Translations under genes and position numbers: made by a program
The notes under the pieces: generated by a model
The model's database searches: none
Told to the model about the DNA's origin: nothing
Seen by the model: only the letters and a program-made list of their open reading frames with translations
From: Umbilicaria muhlenbergii
Lineage: Eukaryota > Ascomycota > Lecanoromycetes > Umbilicariales > Umbilicariaceae
Assembly: GCA_000611775.1 (NCBI GenBank)
Contig: KK106985.1
Span: 1,846,291 to 1,910,290, forward strand
Length of the DNA: 64,000 nucleotides
Direction: 5' to 3'
Part shown: positions 23,401 through 33,700 of the stretch, one piece after another
Position numbering within the stretch: the first letter of the stretch is position 1
How the letters are laid out: every line of letters begins with the position of its first letter

Positions 23401-23848
23401 CTGGTATTCGCCAGGCCTCCACGTCTCCGCAGTCGCAACAGCCAGTGTTCCCTGGTGATATGGAGATATGTACTATGTGCCCCGAATGATCCGAAGCATC
23501 AAAGCATTTGCTGCAAAGCACGCATGTGTCGTCGAAAGTACAGGTCTTGCATCGATAAGTAGCTTCTCCGGTCTTAAAGATATGCCCGCATGCTTTGCCC
23601 CGAGCTGCCTCTGTATATTCCGATCCTTCTACAGCACCCTGCGCCTCCCGCAGTATCCAAGGTCCAACGCCACGGGGAATGTTACCAGAGAAGAGCTTGT
23701 AAAGATACTCGTTATTATCATAGGCTAGGGACCGGAATAGTGCTTCCTGTAGTCCTTGGCTCGCCCTGTCATCGTAGCGGAAGTTGTAGTTCAGAGGGTG
23801 GTCTCGAAGCTTCCGACAAAGCGTCTGTTCCTGATCGCGCATTTTCAT
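17401..23848 (-). CDS. UBR1: E3 ubiquitin ligase UBR1 (N-recognin)
   Basis: Exons 17727-23848 and 17401-17668 give 2129 aa. The ATG at 23848 (MKMRDQEQ) was chosen because the frame upstream has no other ATG. The UBR box (about 84-155) has CGHIF, YRCKTC, CVLCSKCF and CCDCGDVEAW, the zinc fold that binds basic N-terminal residues. A ClpS-like segment (about 236-320; YALILWNDEKHTVEEV) binds bulky hydrophobic N-termini. An acidic tract (about 400-441) and a run of 11 Pro follow. The RING-H2 (about 1350-1500) begins CILCQEE and ends HKEFVCPLCKALGN, with a long insert. The C-terminal autoinhibitory domain ends in the second exon: CGHDIGLFINIRKCTVLYL to GRHGEV-like DRHGEVDPGLRR and NNGGWETL. The 58-nt intron splits the codon after HLKK. 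It targets N-degron substrates to the proteasome in cytosol and nucleus. Confidence 0.93.
22399..22438. repeat. GGT/GGC repeat coding polyproline in UBR1
   Basis: On the plus strand a run of GGT/GGC triplets. Read on the minus strand it codes the run of Pro after the acidic tract of UBR1. Confidence 0.8.
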
Positions 23849-24402
23849 GAATGAAATCCTGAAGGTGCAGTCCAAGAGAGATTCATGGCAAGCTCAAATT
23901 TGGGGCGCGGTGGCAGGGTTGTAGATTCCACTGCCAAATCCAGGCTGCTCAAAGCTGATGTGCTCAACCTATGTCTTGGATGTCGATATTGTGGATGTAT
24001 CAGGTGGTTGACACCTAGGCTCTGAAGGAAACGGTGTTAGAGTCAGGGTTAGAGAGAGTGTTGTTAGCCAAACGGTATTCAAGTAGCGGGGCGTTTGGGA
24101 GGAAGTCGAAGTTCTGTCTTTGGCAAGCGAATCAAATTATCAAAGCATATCTATCAGATGAAGTGGTCAATCTACAAATCTCGCAAGCACTGCTAGAAGC
24201 ATGCACATGACTCATGTACAGTAGTGTATTCGGATAAGTCGGTTCAGAATTTGTACATTGTCTGTTCTACACGGTCGAGGTTATCACTTGCAGCCCAACC
24301 AGAAAGCTCCGCCGCGAACTTTGACCGGGCATGAACCATGGCTGTCATTCCAAGCTTCCATATACCCGTCCCAGTCTGCAAATCCACTTCCACCCGTCGT
24401 CC
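23849..24402. other. UBR1 promoter and QCR9 3' region
   Basis: Both flanking genes are on the minus strand. No ORF with family features. Contains AT-rich blocks near 24120-24200 that may belong to the UBR1 promoter. Confidence 0.5.
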
Positions 24403-24856
24403 TTACTCGTCGTCGTCATCGTCGTCGTTGTCATCGTTCTGTGTGTACTTCGCCCTGATGTCTTTCCATTGCCGCTGTTCGAAATTAGCAGAAGGCTCCA
24501 GAGGCCCCAGCGTAGAGGCTGTCGCAACTTACACCTTTGTTCCTTGCATCCCATAGCTTGTTGCTAAGAGTGTCGAAGGCACTGTCCAAGACGGCAATTA
24601 ATCCCCCTTTCAATTACCCATCTTCGGAGACAATACGGCCAAGGAGCTTACATCTCAAATGCAAACGCACTAGTAAAGACGGCACTTAGGAACACAACGT
24701 TTTTCCGGAAGATAGAGCTGTGGTTGCCATTAGGAATCCACAAGGGGAGCCCTCGGGGTAATGTCGACGTACTTGTATACAGTAGCGGCAATCTAGTAGC
24801 CCTCATGGTCAGAAAGTACATACACAGAGCACTTGGTAGGTACTCACCCCAGACAT
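24403..24856 (-). CDS. QCR9: Cytochrome bc1 complex subunit 9
   Basis: Five exons: 24848-24856, 24773-24792, 24652-24717, 24533-24581 and 24403-24474, giving 71 aa. Spliced pieces read MSG, IAATVYN, SIFRKNVVFLSAVFTSAFAF, EIAFDTLSNKLWDARNKG and RQWKDIRAKYTQ, then an Asp-rich tail. This is the usual layout of Qcr9/UQCR10: a short N-terminus, one membrane helix (VVFLSAVFTSAFAFEI) and the WD..N.G.QWKDI motif. It is a small subunit of respiratory complex III in the mitochondrial inner membrane. All four introns (55, 55, 70 and 58 nt) have GT/AG ends and keep the frame. The first coding exon is only 9 nt and the second 20 nt, so the gene has no ORF of useful length. The acidic C-terminus (DDNDDDDDDE) is usual for fungal forms. 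Confidence 0.92.
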
Positions 24857-25231
24857 CTTGCGAGATGCGATTGGCGCGCAGCCTGGTCGGGAAAGGAACG
24901 TTTGAGTGATCGTTGAAGATGATGTCGAAATACCTTGCCTGGCAGGGCGTGAAGATCATCATGGGCTTTCCGCGGCATCTCCCAAAATCGGTTAGCTTCG
25001 TGTAAGGTACGTTTGGCGTCTTAAACTTCTCATACCTCTCAAGACAACACCACATGCACGCACAAATTTGGTGGCATCCTTGCAATCATTTCCAGGCAAT
25101 GAGGATTGATGTGATTTGATTCAAAGCGCGAGGTCTTCGGGCGAAGGGTCAAGGTATCACGATTTGCAATCCTACTTTTCTTCGGAGATAACACAGCTGA
25201 TCTGTAAACATCCAAACAGTCCGACTTCACA
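24857..25231. other. Divergent promoter QCR9 / PYM
   Basis: 375 bp between head-to-head starts. No gene inside. No sharp TATA box or known operator was recognised. Confidence 0.6.
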
Positions 25232-25843
25232 ATGCCCGCGGTCACGGAGGCAATCACAAAGTCGGGGATAATTACCTCGGAGACAGGCGAACGACACATC
25301 CCCTCGTCAGTACGCCCAGATGGCTCGCAACGGAAAGAGATCAAAATCAGGCCCGGCTACAGGCCCCCTGAAGATGTTGAAGTCTACAAGAACCGTATTG
25401 CAGAGTCATGGAAGACGAGAGGGTCGAATGGAGTGCCAGGCGCTGCAACAATAGATACGGTGTCCGGGGATAGCAAGACTAGCAACAAGAATGCGAAACG
25501 AAGGGAAGCGCGAAAGAAAGCAAAGGCTTCCGAGGAGGCTGGAAGTCCCCATGAGGAAGCACAGGGTACCCCGTCCAAAGAAGCCGGGCAGGCTTTGGCT
25601 GTAGAGAATTGGCGAACGTCAGCAGATCAAGGCTTGCTCGATGTGGAGGCCGAGAAGGAAAAACAAGCACGGAATGTGAAGAAGAAGCTTCGGCAAGCAC
25701 GCGAATTGCGGGAGAAGAAGGACAAGGGAGAAAATCTATTGCCAGAGCAGTTCGAGAAGGTCATCAAAATCAGCGAGCTTATTCGCGAGCTCGACAGTCT
25801 GGGGTTCGATGCTGACGGACAGCCCAAGGAGCCCAATGTCTAA
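25232..25843 (+). CDS. Partner of Y14 and Mago (PYM/WIBG)
   Basis: Intronless, 203 aa. The N-terminal Mago-binding motif is complete: SGIITSETGERHIPSSVRPD, then GSQRKEIKIRPGYRPPEDVE and VYKNR (about residues 11-54). The middle is Lys/Ala/Glu-rich with two likely coiled segments (KNAKRREARKKAKASEE and EKEKQARNVKKKLRQARELR). The C-terminus (LLPEQFEKVIKISELIRELD, then SLGFDADGQPK) matches the conserved PYM tail. PYM binds the Mago-Y14 core of the exon junction complex and the small ribosomal subunit and removes the complex during translation. This is known from animals and plants; the fungal role is inferred from homology. It is convergent with HEM14. Confidence 0.9.
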   Translation: MPAVTEAITKSGIITSETGERHIPSSVRPDGSQRKEIKIRPGYRPPEDVEVYKNRIAESWKTRGSNGVPGAATIDTVSGDSKTSNKNAKRREARKKAKASEEAGSPHEEAQGTPSKEAGQALAVENWRTSADQGLLDVEAEKEKQARNVKKKLRQARELREKKDKGENLLPEQFEKVIKISELIRELDSLGFDADGQPKEPNV

Positions 25844-26178
25844 GTGCTATGGAATTGACAGCGCTGGCGTTGAATGTGCTCAGAGACCTAAGATTTGTGG
25901 TGGCGGCTAATACCCTACGGTGTTCAATGCGGCGTTGGGGTAAAGCGACGGAAAGCTGTTCCGATGGTTAACAGCGGTTGTGCGTGGATACTGAGTGCTG
26001 TCAGATGCAAGTACTTCCACTCACAAGCGGCGTCGAAATTTGTATCATTGGTGGGATATGTTCTAGCAGACTTTTGGCAAGCATGTGCCCTCTTCCTGGG
26101 CATCTACATGTCGCCATATGTGAAGCCAAAGCCCTTAAACTACTTTTGTACCACTTACCCTTGACGAGTCTATGAGTG
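25844..26178. other. Convergent 3' region PYM / HEM14
   Basis: Carries the two 3' UTRs. Short ORFs on the plus strand have no family features. Confidence 0.55.
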
Positions 26179-28040
26179 TCACGTCTTCTTAGGCCTCACT
26201 TCGGCCCACACCAGTCCCTTAGCGTAGCTGTCAAGACCCGTCTTTTGCTCTCCTGTGACCAAACCTTGAACGACATCTTTGGCCGCCCTTACACAGTCAT
26301 TGAGCCCCACACCTGTATAACTATTACCAGCTACTCTCAGCCTGCCATCGAATTCTCTCTCCAAAAGCTGATGCGCCCGTTGCATTCTATCGTCGTGTCC
26401 AACGGTGTACTGCGGAATGCATTCCTTTTGCAAGCCCACATGCACCGCCTGCGGCTCCTCCTTAATGCCTAAATGCCTGGCAATGATTGCTTTCGCCATC
26501 TCAGCGCCCTCTTCCTCGTCAGGATAGGAATCCCAGTTATCCCACCAGTGTCCACCGAGCATCACTGTAAGTTTGGTGCCAGGGATATTGTCTTGACCGA
26601 CGGTGGCGTCTGTATCGAAAACAACGCCAAGAGCACGTTCGGGGTTTTGTATGAACGGTAGTGATCGTGGGAGGAGGTAACCAAATCCGTGGACGGGGAG
26701 CAGGGCGGGATTGGAGAAAAAAAGATTGACAACCATTACTGTGACTGAGGGGGCCTGGGCGAGATACCAAAGACCTTGGTTCTTGCTCTTCTTGCGGTAG
26801 ATGGCATTAAGAGCTTTGCAGGATAGGGTTGAGATGACGTGAGTGAAATCAGGGCTTTTGAGGGTCTGATGAGAAGCATCACTAGGGCTTGTTATGATGT
26901 TGAACTGTGTTTCAAAACAGATTAGCGGCCTTGATACATGTTGATCGTGAAATAAAGTATTGACGGGTCCCTACACTGGTATTATTGCCACGCTCATCTT
27001 GCCGCATTTCCGTTATCCGTGTATTGGTTAGTATTCGCACATTGGGTCTCCCCCTCAGCTTAGATTCCAGTCTCTCGGCCAATTCTCCTATCCCTTTCTG
27101 GAACGTGAAGACGCTAGCTTTCGCCACAGCTCTCAGCTTTTCCGACTCCAGCGGTTTTTCTTGAACATGTCTTAGAGTTTGCAGATCCCGCAGCAGTACC
27201 CACCGATTGCTGGTAGTCATCCCTTTCAGCGCACCTTTCATGACAGATCCGTACCAGTCTTCCAAAAAGTATTGTACTGGAAGAATAGTCCTGGCACTCA
27301 ACTGGTAGATATCACCAGCGTAGATACCATGAAATACAGCCGAGACAATGTTGTCTGCTAAAGCCGATCCACAACGTCTTGAAATGAAAGAGCCTACAGA
27401 CTCGTCTGTGATATCTTTTGGTCTCTGGGCTCGCCAGTTCTCCCAAAGCACGCCGGAAGGAACACCATTAAAAACTTCTTCGGTGAAAAGAGTAGCAAGA
27501 TTTTGCAAAATTGAGACTCCTGGGCCGGGCATCCGCACCAAATGATCCGGGTAGTAAATGAAACGGTTCTGAGCTGCGACGGAATTTTTAGAGGTCATGA
27601 TGACTTGATCTTCCAGGCCTAGTTCTTGTATCTGTAACGTACTTATTAACTGCCAACTCAGAAGCGCTTCGAAGACGCACCAGCTCTAATGTGACCAAAC
27701 CGTTAGGTATACTTGGACGCAGGGTTCGAGGTCCCTGCTCGAAAACGACCTTACTATCCCCCACGTCTACCTGCTTCGAGTGGACCCAGCCACCCAGTCG
27801 ATGACTGCCCTCATACAGCGTAATTCTAGCATGCGGTAGCTCTTGAGATAAATACCAGGCGCTTGCCAGGCCAGTTATCCCGCCGCCTAGGACGGCGACT
27901 TCCTTGACCTCACCTCGGGCTTTTGCCGATGTGGTCGCCGTGGCATATGCCCTTCGAACAGGCGGCATCTGACATCGTGATGCAGAATAACACTGTTTTA
28001 ACAATACATCCAAAGTTATTACAGGACAAGACACCCGCAT
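26179..28040 (-). CDS. HEM14: Protoporphyrinogen IX oxidase
   Basis: Exons 27681-28040, 26975-27631 and 26179-26904 give 580 aa. The N-terminus (MRVSCPVITLDVLLKQCYSA, then SRCQMPPVRRAYATAT) looks like a mitochondrial presequence. The FAD-binding motif VAVLGGGITGLASAWYL and the following E..HRLGGWVHS are typical of the amine oxidase/PPO fold. FEQGPRTLRP, FISRRCGSALADNIVSAVFH and GIYAGDIYQLS mark it as PPO. The C-terminus VAGNSYTGVGLNDCVRAAKD holds the second FAD contact. It oxidises protoporphyrinogen IX to protoporphyrin IX, the penultimate step of haem synthesis, on the mitochondrial inner membrane. Introns of 49 and 70 nt keep phase 0. The first splice joins VTLEL to IQELGLEDQV, as in homologues. 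It is head-to-head with TYS1. Confidence 0.92.
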
Positions 28041-28432
28041 GACCGTAGTGCTGATTGTGACAAAGAGTCTTCGGCGCCTCGAGGATCGCCTTGTTTCTTA
28101 ATCAGTGAATGCAGCTGATCAGGTATTCATTATATCAAATATATGTTCGTCGAGGATGAAGCAAACACCTGGATGCACAAAACGTTGTACATGCATTACT
28201 TTAAAGTTAGTTTCTGCACAGATGACTGCACAAATGTCTGCACAAATGTCCCTGGCTCATAAATTTCGAATGCGCTGATCGAAAAACCACTCTGTGCCAT
28301 TGTGGACCTTCATTCGTTTCTGGTCCACAGCTTTGATAAGGCGTTAGATTGACGTTCCTGGCTCATGCGAGGACATCGCCCGCCACTGGACAGCTCTGCG
28401 CCTTCAGTCGTGCTCAGCGAGAGCCCTTCAAA
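28041..28432. promoter_or_regulatory. Divergent promoter HEM14 / TYS1
   Basis: 392 bp between two start codons on opposite strands. It contains a 12-bp tandem repeat (28214-28249). No gene inside. Confidence 0.6.
28214..28249. repeat. 12-bp tandem repeat, 3 copies
   Basis: Units CTGCACAGATGA, CTGCACAAATGT and CTGCACAAATGT sit in the HEM14/TYS1 promoter interval. Could be a small array of binding sites or a chance slippage product. Confidence 0.85.
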
Positions 28433-29806
28433 ATGGCCGAGACACTGAGTGCGCAGGAGAAGATCGTATTGATTCACGAGAATTTACAAGAAGTGCTCAA
28501 GCCGGAAATCATTGAAGATGTCATCATCAATCAGAATAGACCACTTGCCATTTACTGGGGTAAATCGCATGCGCTACACAATTGTCGAGCTCTCAGAAGT
28601 GTGCTTGCTAAGCATTTTCCGTGCAGGTACTGCAACCACAGGAAGACCTCACTGCGGCTACTTCGTGGCGATGATCAAGGTTGCGCACTTCCTTCGCGCC
28701 GGCTGCAGGGTCAAAATTCTCCTCGCTGATATACATGGCTTCCTCGACAACCTCAAAGCCCCCATCGAGCTGGTCAAGTTCCGCGCCGAGTACTACAAAT
28801 TCGTCATCACCTCCCTTTTGAAAGCCGTCAATGTGCCTATAGAACGTCTCGAATTCGTGCTGGGTAGTTCATACCAGTTGTCAGCAGGATACACGATGGA
28901 TCTTTTCAGGCTGAGCTCGGTGGTCACGGAACACGATGCTAAGAAGGCCGGAGCAGAGGTGGTGAAGCAGGTTGCGAACGCAACTTTGAGTGGGCTCCTC
29001 TATCCTCTAATGCAGGCGCTTGACGAAGAGTATCTAGGCGTGGACGCTCAATTTGGAGGCGTAGATCAACGCAAAATCTTCGCTCTAGCAGCAGAACAAT
29101 TGCCGAAGATCAACTATAAAGAAAGGGCACACTTGATGAATCCGATGGTACCTGGTCTGGCAGGGGGCAAAATGTCTTCGTCGGATCCAGACTCGAAGAT
29201 AGATTTACTGGACACCACTGAGGTGGTACAGAAGAAGCTTAAAAAGGCCTATGCAGTACCAAAAGAGATAGGAGGGAACGGGATCATCGGCTTTGTGGAA
29301 TACGTTTTGTTACCGGTCAGCGCATTGAAGAGCGGGAAGGGCAGGTTCGTTGTAGAAAGAAGGGAAGGGGAAGGTGAACCCCTGGTCTATGAAGACATCA
29401 ATACCCTGAAGGAAGACTACAAAGCGGATAGAGTAGGTTCTACACGTCATCCAGACTTCACGCAGGAGATTATGGCACAATAGGGGCTGACTTGGCGTAG
29501 CTTACTCCACAACTACTCAAGTCTGGCGTAACGAATGCTCTAATTGCCTTACTTGAACCTATCCAGGCAGATTTCCGAGCCTCTCAGGAGTGGCAAGCGG
29601 TTGAGAAGCAAGCGTATCCACCACCGGAGACGAAGAAGAAGGAAAAGAAGGTAAAAGACAAAGGAAGCAGGCACCCAGGCGCAGCGAAAGGGGTTGAGGC
29701 TCAGCCAGATGGCCATGTGGAAGGGCAGGGGAAAACCCAGGTTGACTTGGGATCCGGTGCGGAAGCGGCAGTGGATAAGCTTGATTTAAAGACCAATGGA
29801 GCTTGA
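28433..29806 (+). CDS. TYS1: Cytoplasmic tyrosyl-tRNA synthetase
   Basis: Exons 28433-28559, 28627-29432 and 29501-29806 give 412 aa. The start MAETLSAQEKIVLIHENLQE is typical of the cytosolic enzyme. The first intron (67 nt) splits the Gly codon in YWGTATTGRPHCGYF, so the HIGH-like motif (HCGYF) depends on splicing. KMSSS appears intact (GGKMSSSDPDSKID) and VDQRKIF fits the Tyr-binding region. The second intron (68 nt) joins EDYKADR to LTPQLLKSGVTNALIALLE. The C-terminus (AYPPPETKKKEKKVKDK onward) is Lys-rich, then low-complexity. It has no EMAPII-like domain, as in other fungi. It charges tRNA-Tyr for cytosolic translation. An ORF reading through both introns would end early and lose the anticodon-side helices. 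Confidence 0.93.
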
Positions 29807-30766
29807 CAGACAATACGACCCCGGCACATTCGCTCGATGACTGACAACGAACGAAATAAGTGACAAGGTAATCTTACCTCGGTTTCCAGATGTCTTTTTG
29901 GAGATCTCTTGTCACAATTGTACGCTAGAAGCGATCCCATGAGCACGCCGGATTTACGTCTCCGTAATCCGAGGTAGCTGGTAGATCTGCTTAAACTTGT
30001 GAAGTTTCGCCATGGGTCAAGCTAGGTACCTTAAGTCATTGGAATGCAAAGCGTACTTTCAGGAAGGATTTTTTTCTCTCGAAGCCGCACATAGCACGTA
30101 TCGTCAACCGCCGGCCGGTCGGCTACCTTAGGCCTGTTCGCTGCCCCACACACTTCCCCACCCCGCTCTTTGGGCGGCACTGCAAGCCGACTTAATGCTC
30201 GCTTAGGTAGATCCCGTGGGCGATCAAGGATGCCTGACTTGCCTCAGGAGCCTGTCTGTTCATCGAGGCTCCTCCCGCCGCAGAACAGACACGGGAGGGT
30301 AAGGTAATTTATCGCTGCTTACCACCTCACCTGGCTACCTACCTTAGGTACCTCACGCCTGTACCGCACTTGTTTTCTGCCTAATACCCACAGCCCACAG
30401 CCCCCAGCCCATACCCCCCACACCGTTGCCCTCGTATGGGCGCAGCTTTATCCTAGCGGAGTCCCTTCCATCGCCATCGCCATCGCCATCGCCATCGCCG
30501 TCCGTCTCACGCTGTTTCAAGTCCGACTCCTTAAGCTTTCACGGTCGACTCATTCGGTGGCTGTTTTGACTTAGTTGCATTCTCCGGCTCTCGCTTCTAG
30601 GCCTTCCCGCTGCCCGTCTCCATGGCCCGTGTGCAGATTGCAGATTGATCCCGCCCACCACTCTGGCACTGTGTCGGCTTCTGAGGCTGTCTGTAGACAC
30701 GATCACCTTCCTGTAGCCTCTGCGCAAGCACTCCACCTCCTGCCTCCTGGGACGTCGTCGGTTATC
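29807..30766. promoter_or_regulatory. Upstream region of adenylate cyclase
   Basis: 960 bp without a gene. It has four related CCTTAGGTA/GGTACCTTA motifs between about 30020 and 30355, a CCATCG hexamer repeat, and C/T-rich sequence toward the start codon. The repeated palindrome-like motifs make it a candidate regulatory region; the factor is unknown. Confidence 0.45.
30468..30497. repeat. CCATCG hexamer repeat, 5 copies
   Basis: Five exact CCATCG units about 270 bp before the proposed adenylate cyclase start. Probably in the 5' UTR or promoter. Confidence 0.9.
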
Positions 30767-33700
30767 ATGACCAGGAGGGAGCCGTCGACACGCAACGGAG
30801 CGGATGCCTCGAGCAATGGAAGCTGGCGTCCGCAGGATACAGTAAGAGGCCAATTCGGACCAAGTTCTCGGGGAAAGCAGGCGCAGCTTGGGACGGCGAA
30901 ACCTGATCTGTGAGTGAGGTCTTAATTCGTTTCCTGCCTGTGCTGCTAGAGCGCACGCTGCAGCTAGATCGATCGTGTGGGGCTGTGACGCGGGGGTTTA
31001 TGACCTCGACATTCACTCTTGTCATTCACATAATTTGATCGGCTTGGAGTCGGCTATGGACTCGACGAGTCCAGACGCGGACGCAGACGCAGACCGGTCG
31101 AAAGCGGGAGCCTTCTTACTGCCTTGATGGCAATAAAACCAATGCTCAAGCCGAGCAACGGCCGCATCCCACATCCTTCTGGATCCCCAGTCCCGTATGC
31201 ATTATGACAGACCAGTTGAAGTCGGAGCTGACGGTTTCTTGCGTCCACAATAGATTCGAGAAAGAACTGCCATCAACTCCACCACATGGTGGACTTGCAC
31301 GCAGTACCGCCAGATTTCTTTCAAGCTCCCCAGATATTTCGCCAAAAGATAACAGAATGGCGTCTGCAGCTCGAGATTATCGAAGAGACCTCTCGATGCT
31401 AGACACTTCCGCCGGCCGGGTACCCTCGATATCGAATGAACCACCTTCGGGTGGAACTCCCATAGCCAATATCGCGCCATGGGCGAGCGAAGAAATCTCG
31501 ATCAGCCCGTTTAGCGTTTTCCCTTCAGAAAGCGCCAAAGGGGGTATCAAGGACGACATGCGATGCCATACTTCGCTGCGGCCAGGCACCGGGGGTAGGA
31601 GGATGACTGAATCTCCGGACGCGTTGTCCTTCGACGATGAACGACGGCCGTCGGTGGCGAGCACGACTACTGTGAGCAGTCACGGCTCAGGCTCTAAAGT
31701 CGGCGCCAGTAAAAAGAAAAAGCTCGCTGGGTTTTTTGGAGAGGATCCGTCTACTCAGGAGTCGCAGCGAAAAAATTCGGAGTCAAGCATACTGATGATG
31801 GACCAGCGGACACAATCCTCCCATTCCCACCGGGATCGCAACAGCTCGATGCAAGCCAACAACGATAGTCAGGTATCACCGGCTGCTTCGAGACCACGCA
31901 CCCCTCTGCCTTCCTCCGATGTAGTGCCTTGGCTTTTCCAAAACTTCCAGGTAAGCTCGCGTGATTTTATTCGTTAAACGCAATCAATGCAAGTTTGTCT
32001 TGTCTGTTCGTGACCTTTCGGCCCAGCCCTTGAAACACCATTCGCGCATTATGAGTAACGGAGCCGAACTAAAAGACGCAAACAAGGATGACTATATCCT
32101 GCAGAGCATGAGGTATAATATTGAACTATCATAGGCTGCAGTATCGCTGCAGTCGCACAGATGTAGTTCAGCGTTTGCACTTCCATATATTTGTTATTGT
32201 GCTAATCGAGTCATACATATATATTCCTCGATGTCTTTCACGTCAAGGAGTCATGACTGGCATCTTTATGTAATGATGGCTTTTTTGCTAGCGTGGCTCT
32301 TGTTGCTAGTGATTGATCTGAATAATGCTAATGATCTTCCGTTCCAGGATATTCCTCAATATGGAGATGCTCCAGTTAGGCAGGCGCTTGCCGGCCCGGA
32401 CAAGCAACGCTACGCGGAGAAAGAGAAGGAGCAGCATTCGACGTCAAATGCGCATCATCACCGCTTCCATTTCCCTGGGCATCGACATACGCGGAGTAAG
32501 GAGGAAACTTCGAAGTCCTCCACAAAGGACTCAAGTAACGGCTTTCCAACTCGACCAGCGGCCCACAGAGAAGATTCCACGGCCAGTCTTCAACGGTTGA
32601 AGGGCCAGATCTCTTCTCCAATGGCCTCGCACACTGCCCTTGGTCTTCGGTCCGCAAGTCCGACACCGAGCGCCAACAGTAGTCTGATGAGCCGTGATAC
32701 TCCACCAGGTCAACGGTCTCCTGCTGATGGGTCCTCCGGGAAGCGTTCGATCTTCGGAAAGCTGCGAAGGAGCAAGGGTGACCGGGGCCTCACTGAAACT
32801 ATCAAGGATCTCCCCGGCTCGACCCGATCTCTACAAGATCCATCCACTCAGTACTCGAGAGGTAGTGTCACAGAAATGTCACCACGAAAAAGATCCCGAG
32901 ATGGAAGTGTGGCAACCTTCGACAGCGGAGCCACGATGAGACCTTCTGATCATGGTAGCTCCGACCCTGTATCTCAAAAGAAAGACGGCGGCGGGAAACT
33001 GCTGCACGGCCATGGCAAATTCTCACGCTCGGCAAGGCGTGGCTTCAGCTATGAATCACCAGGTAACAAGGAAAGCGACAACGTTGGTGAAAGTTCCACG
33101 GGAAATCCATCGTTGTGGAATCTCGATACCGATCTCTCACACATGGAAGGCATCATCAGCAGCCCCCCTGCTGATAAAACTCCTCATGGCGGGATATACC
33201 TTGGCGGGCCTTCATCTGAAGAGCAAGGGAAAGTCTTCAAAGGATTAAACGAACATTCTGGACCAGGAGCATGGGACGCCCCGGATTCATGGGCAGTGAC
33301 AAAAGTGGGCGATGAGATCATGGGAAGGCTACGGGAAATAGGTGAGGACGGCGTACCGCCGAAAGACGAGGATGACGGCATATCCCACTGCGTACGTGTC
33401 TTTCGTATTGACTCAACGTTTGCGACTCTCTCCACGCACGTCAACACCACCGTGTCGGAAATACTTCAGATGCTTGGAAAGAAATCTTTTTTGCAGGATG
33501 AACTGGGCAACTACCAGATTATCATGCGAAAACACGATCTCCAACGGCAACTCGCTCTCAGCGAGAGACCAATTGCGATCCAAAAGAGACTTCTTGAACA
33601 GGCTGGGTACCTCACCAGTGATCACCTAGAAGAAATTGGTCGTGAAGACAACAGCTACCTCTGCCGATTCACTTTCGTGCCTACGAAGCTTAGTGGGTAC

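Noticed and set aside
32231-32347. Start of adenylate cyclase at 32231 as the main start
   Set aside because: Would drop the N-terminal region and ignore a good donor at 31951 and acceptor at 32347; kept only as a possible alternative form.
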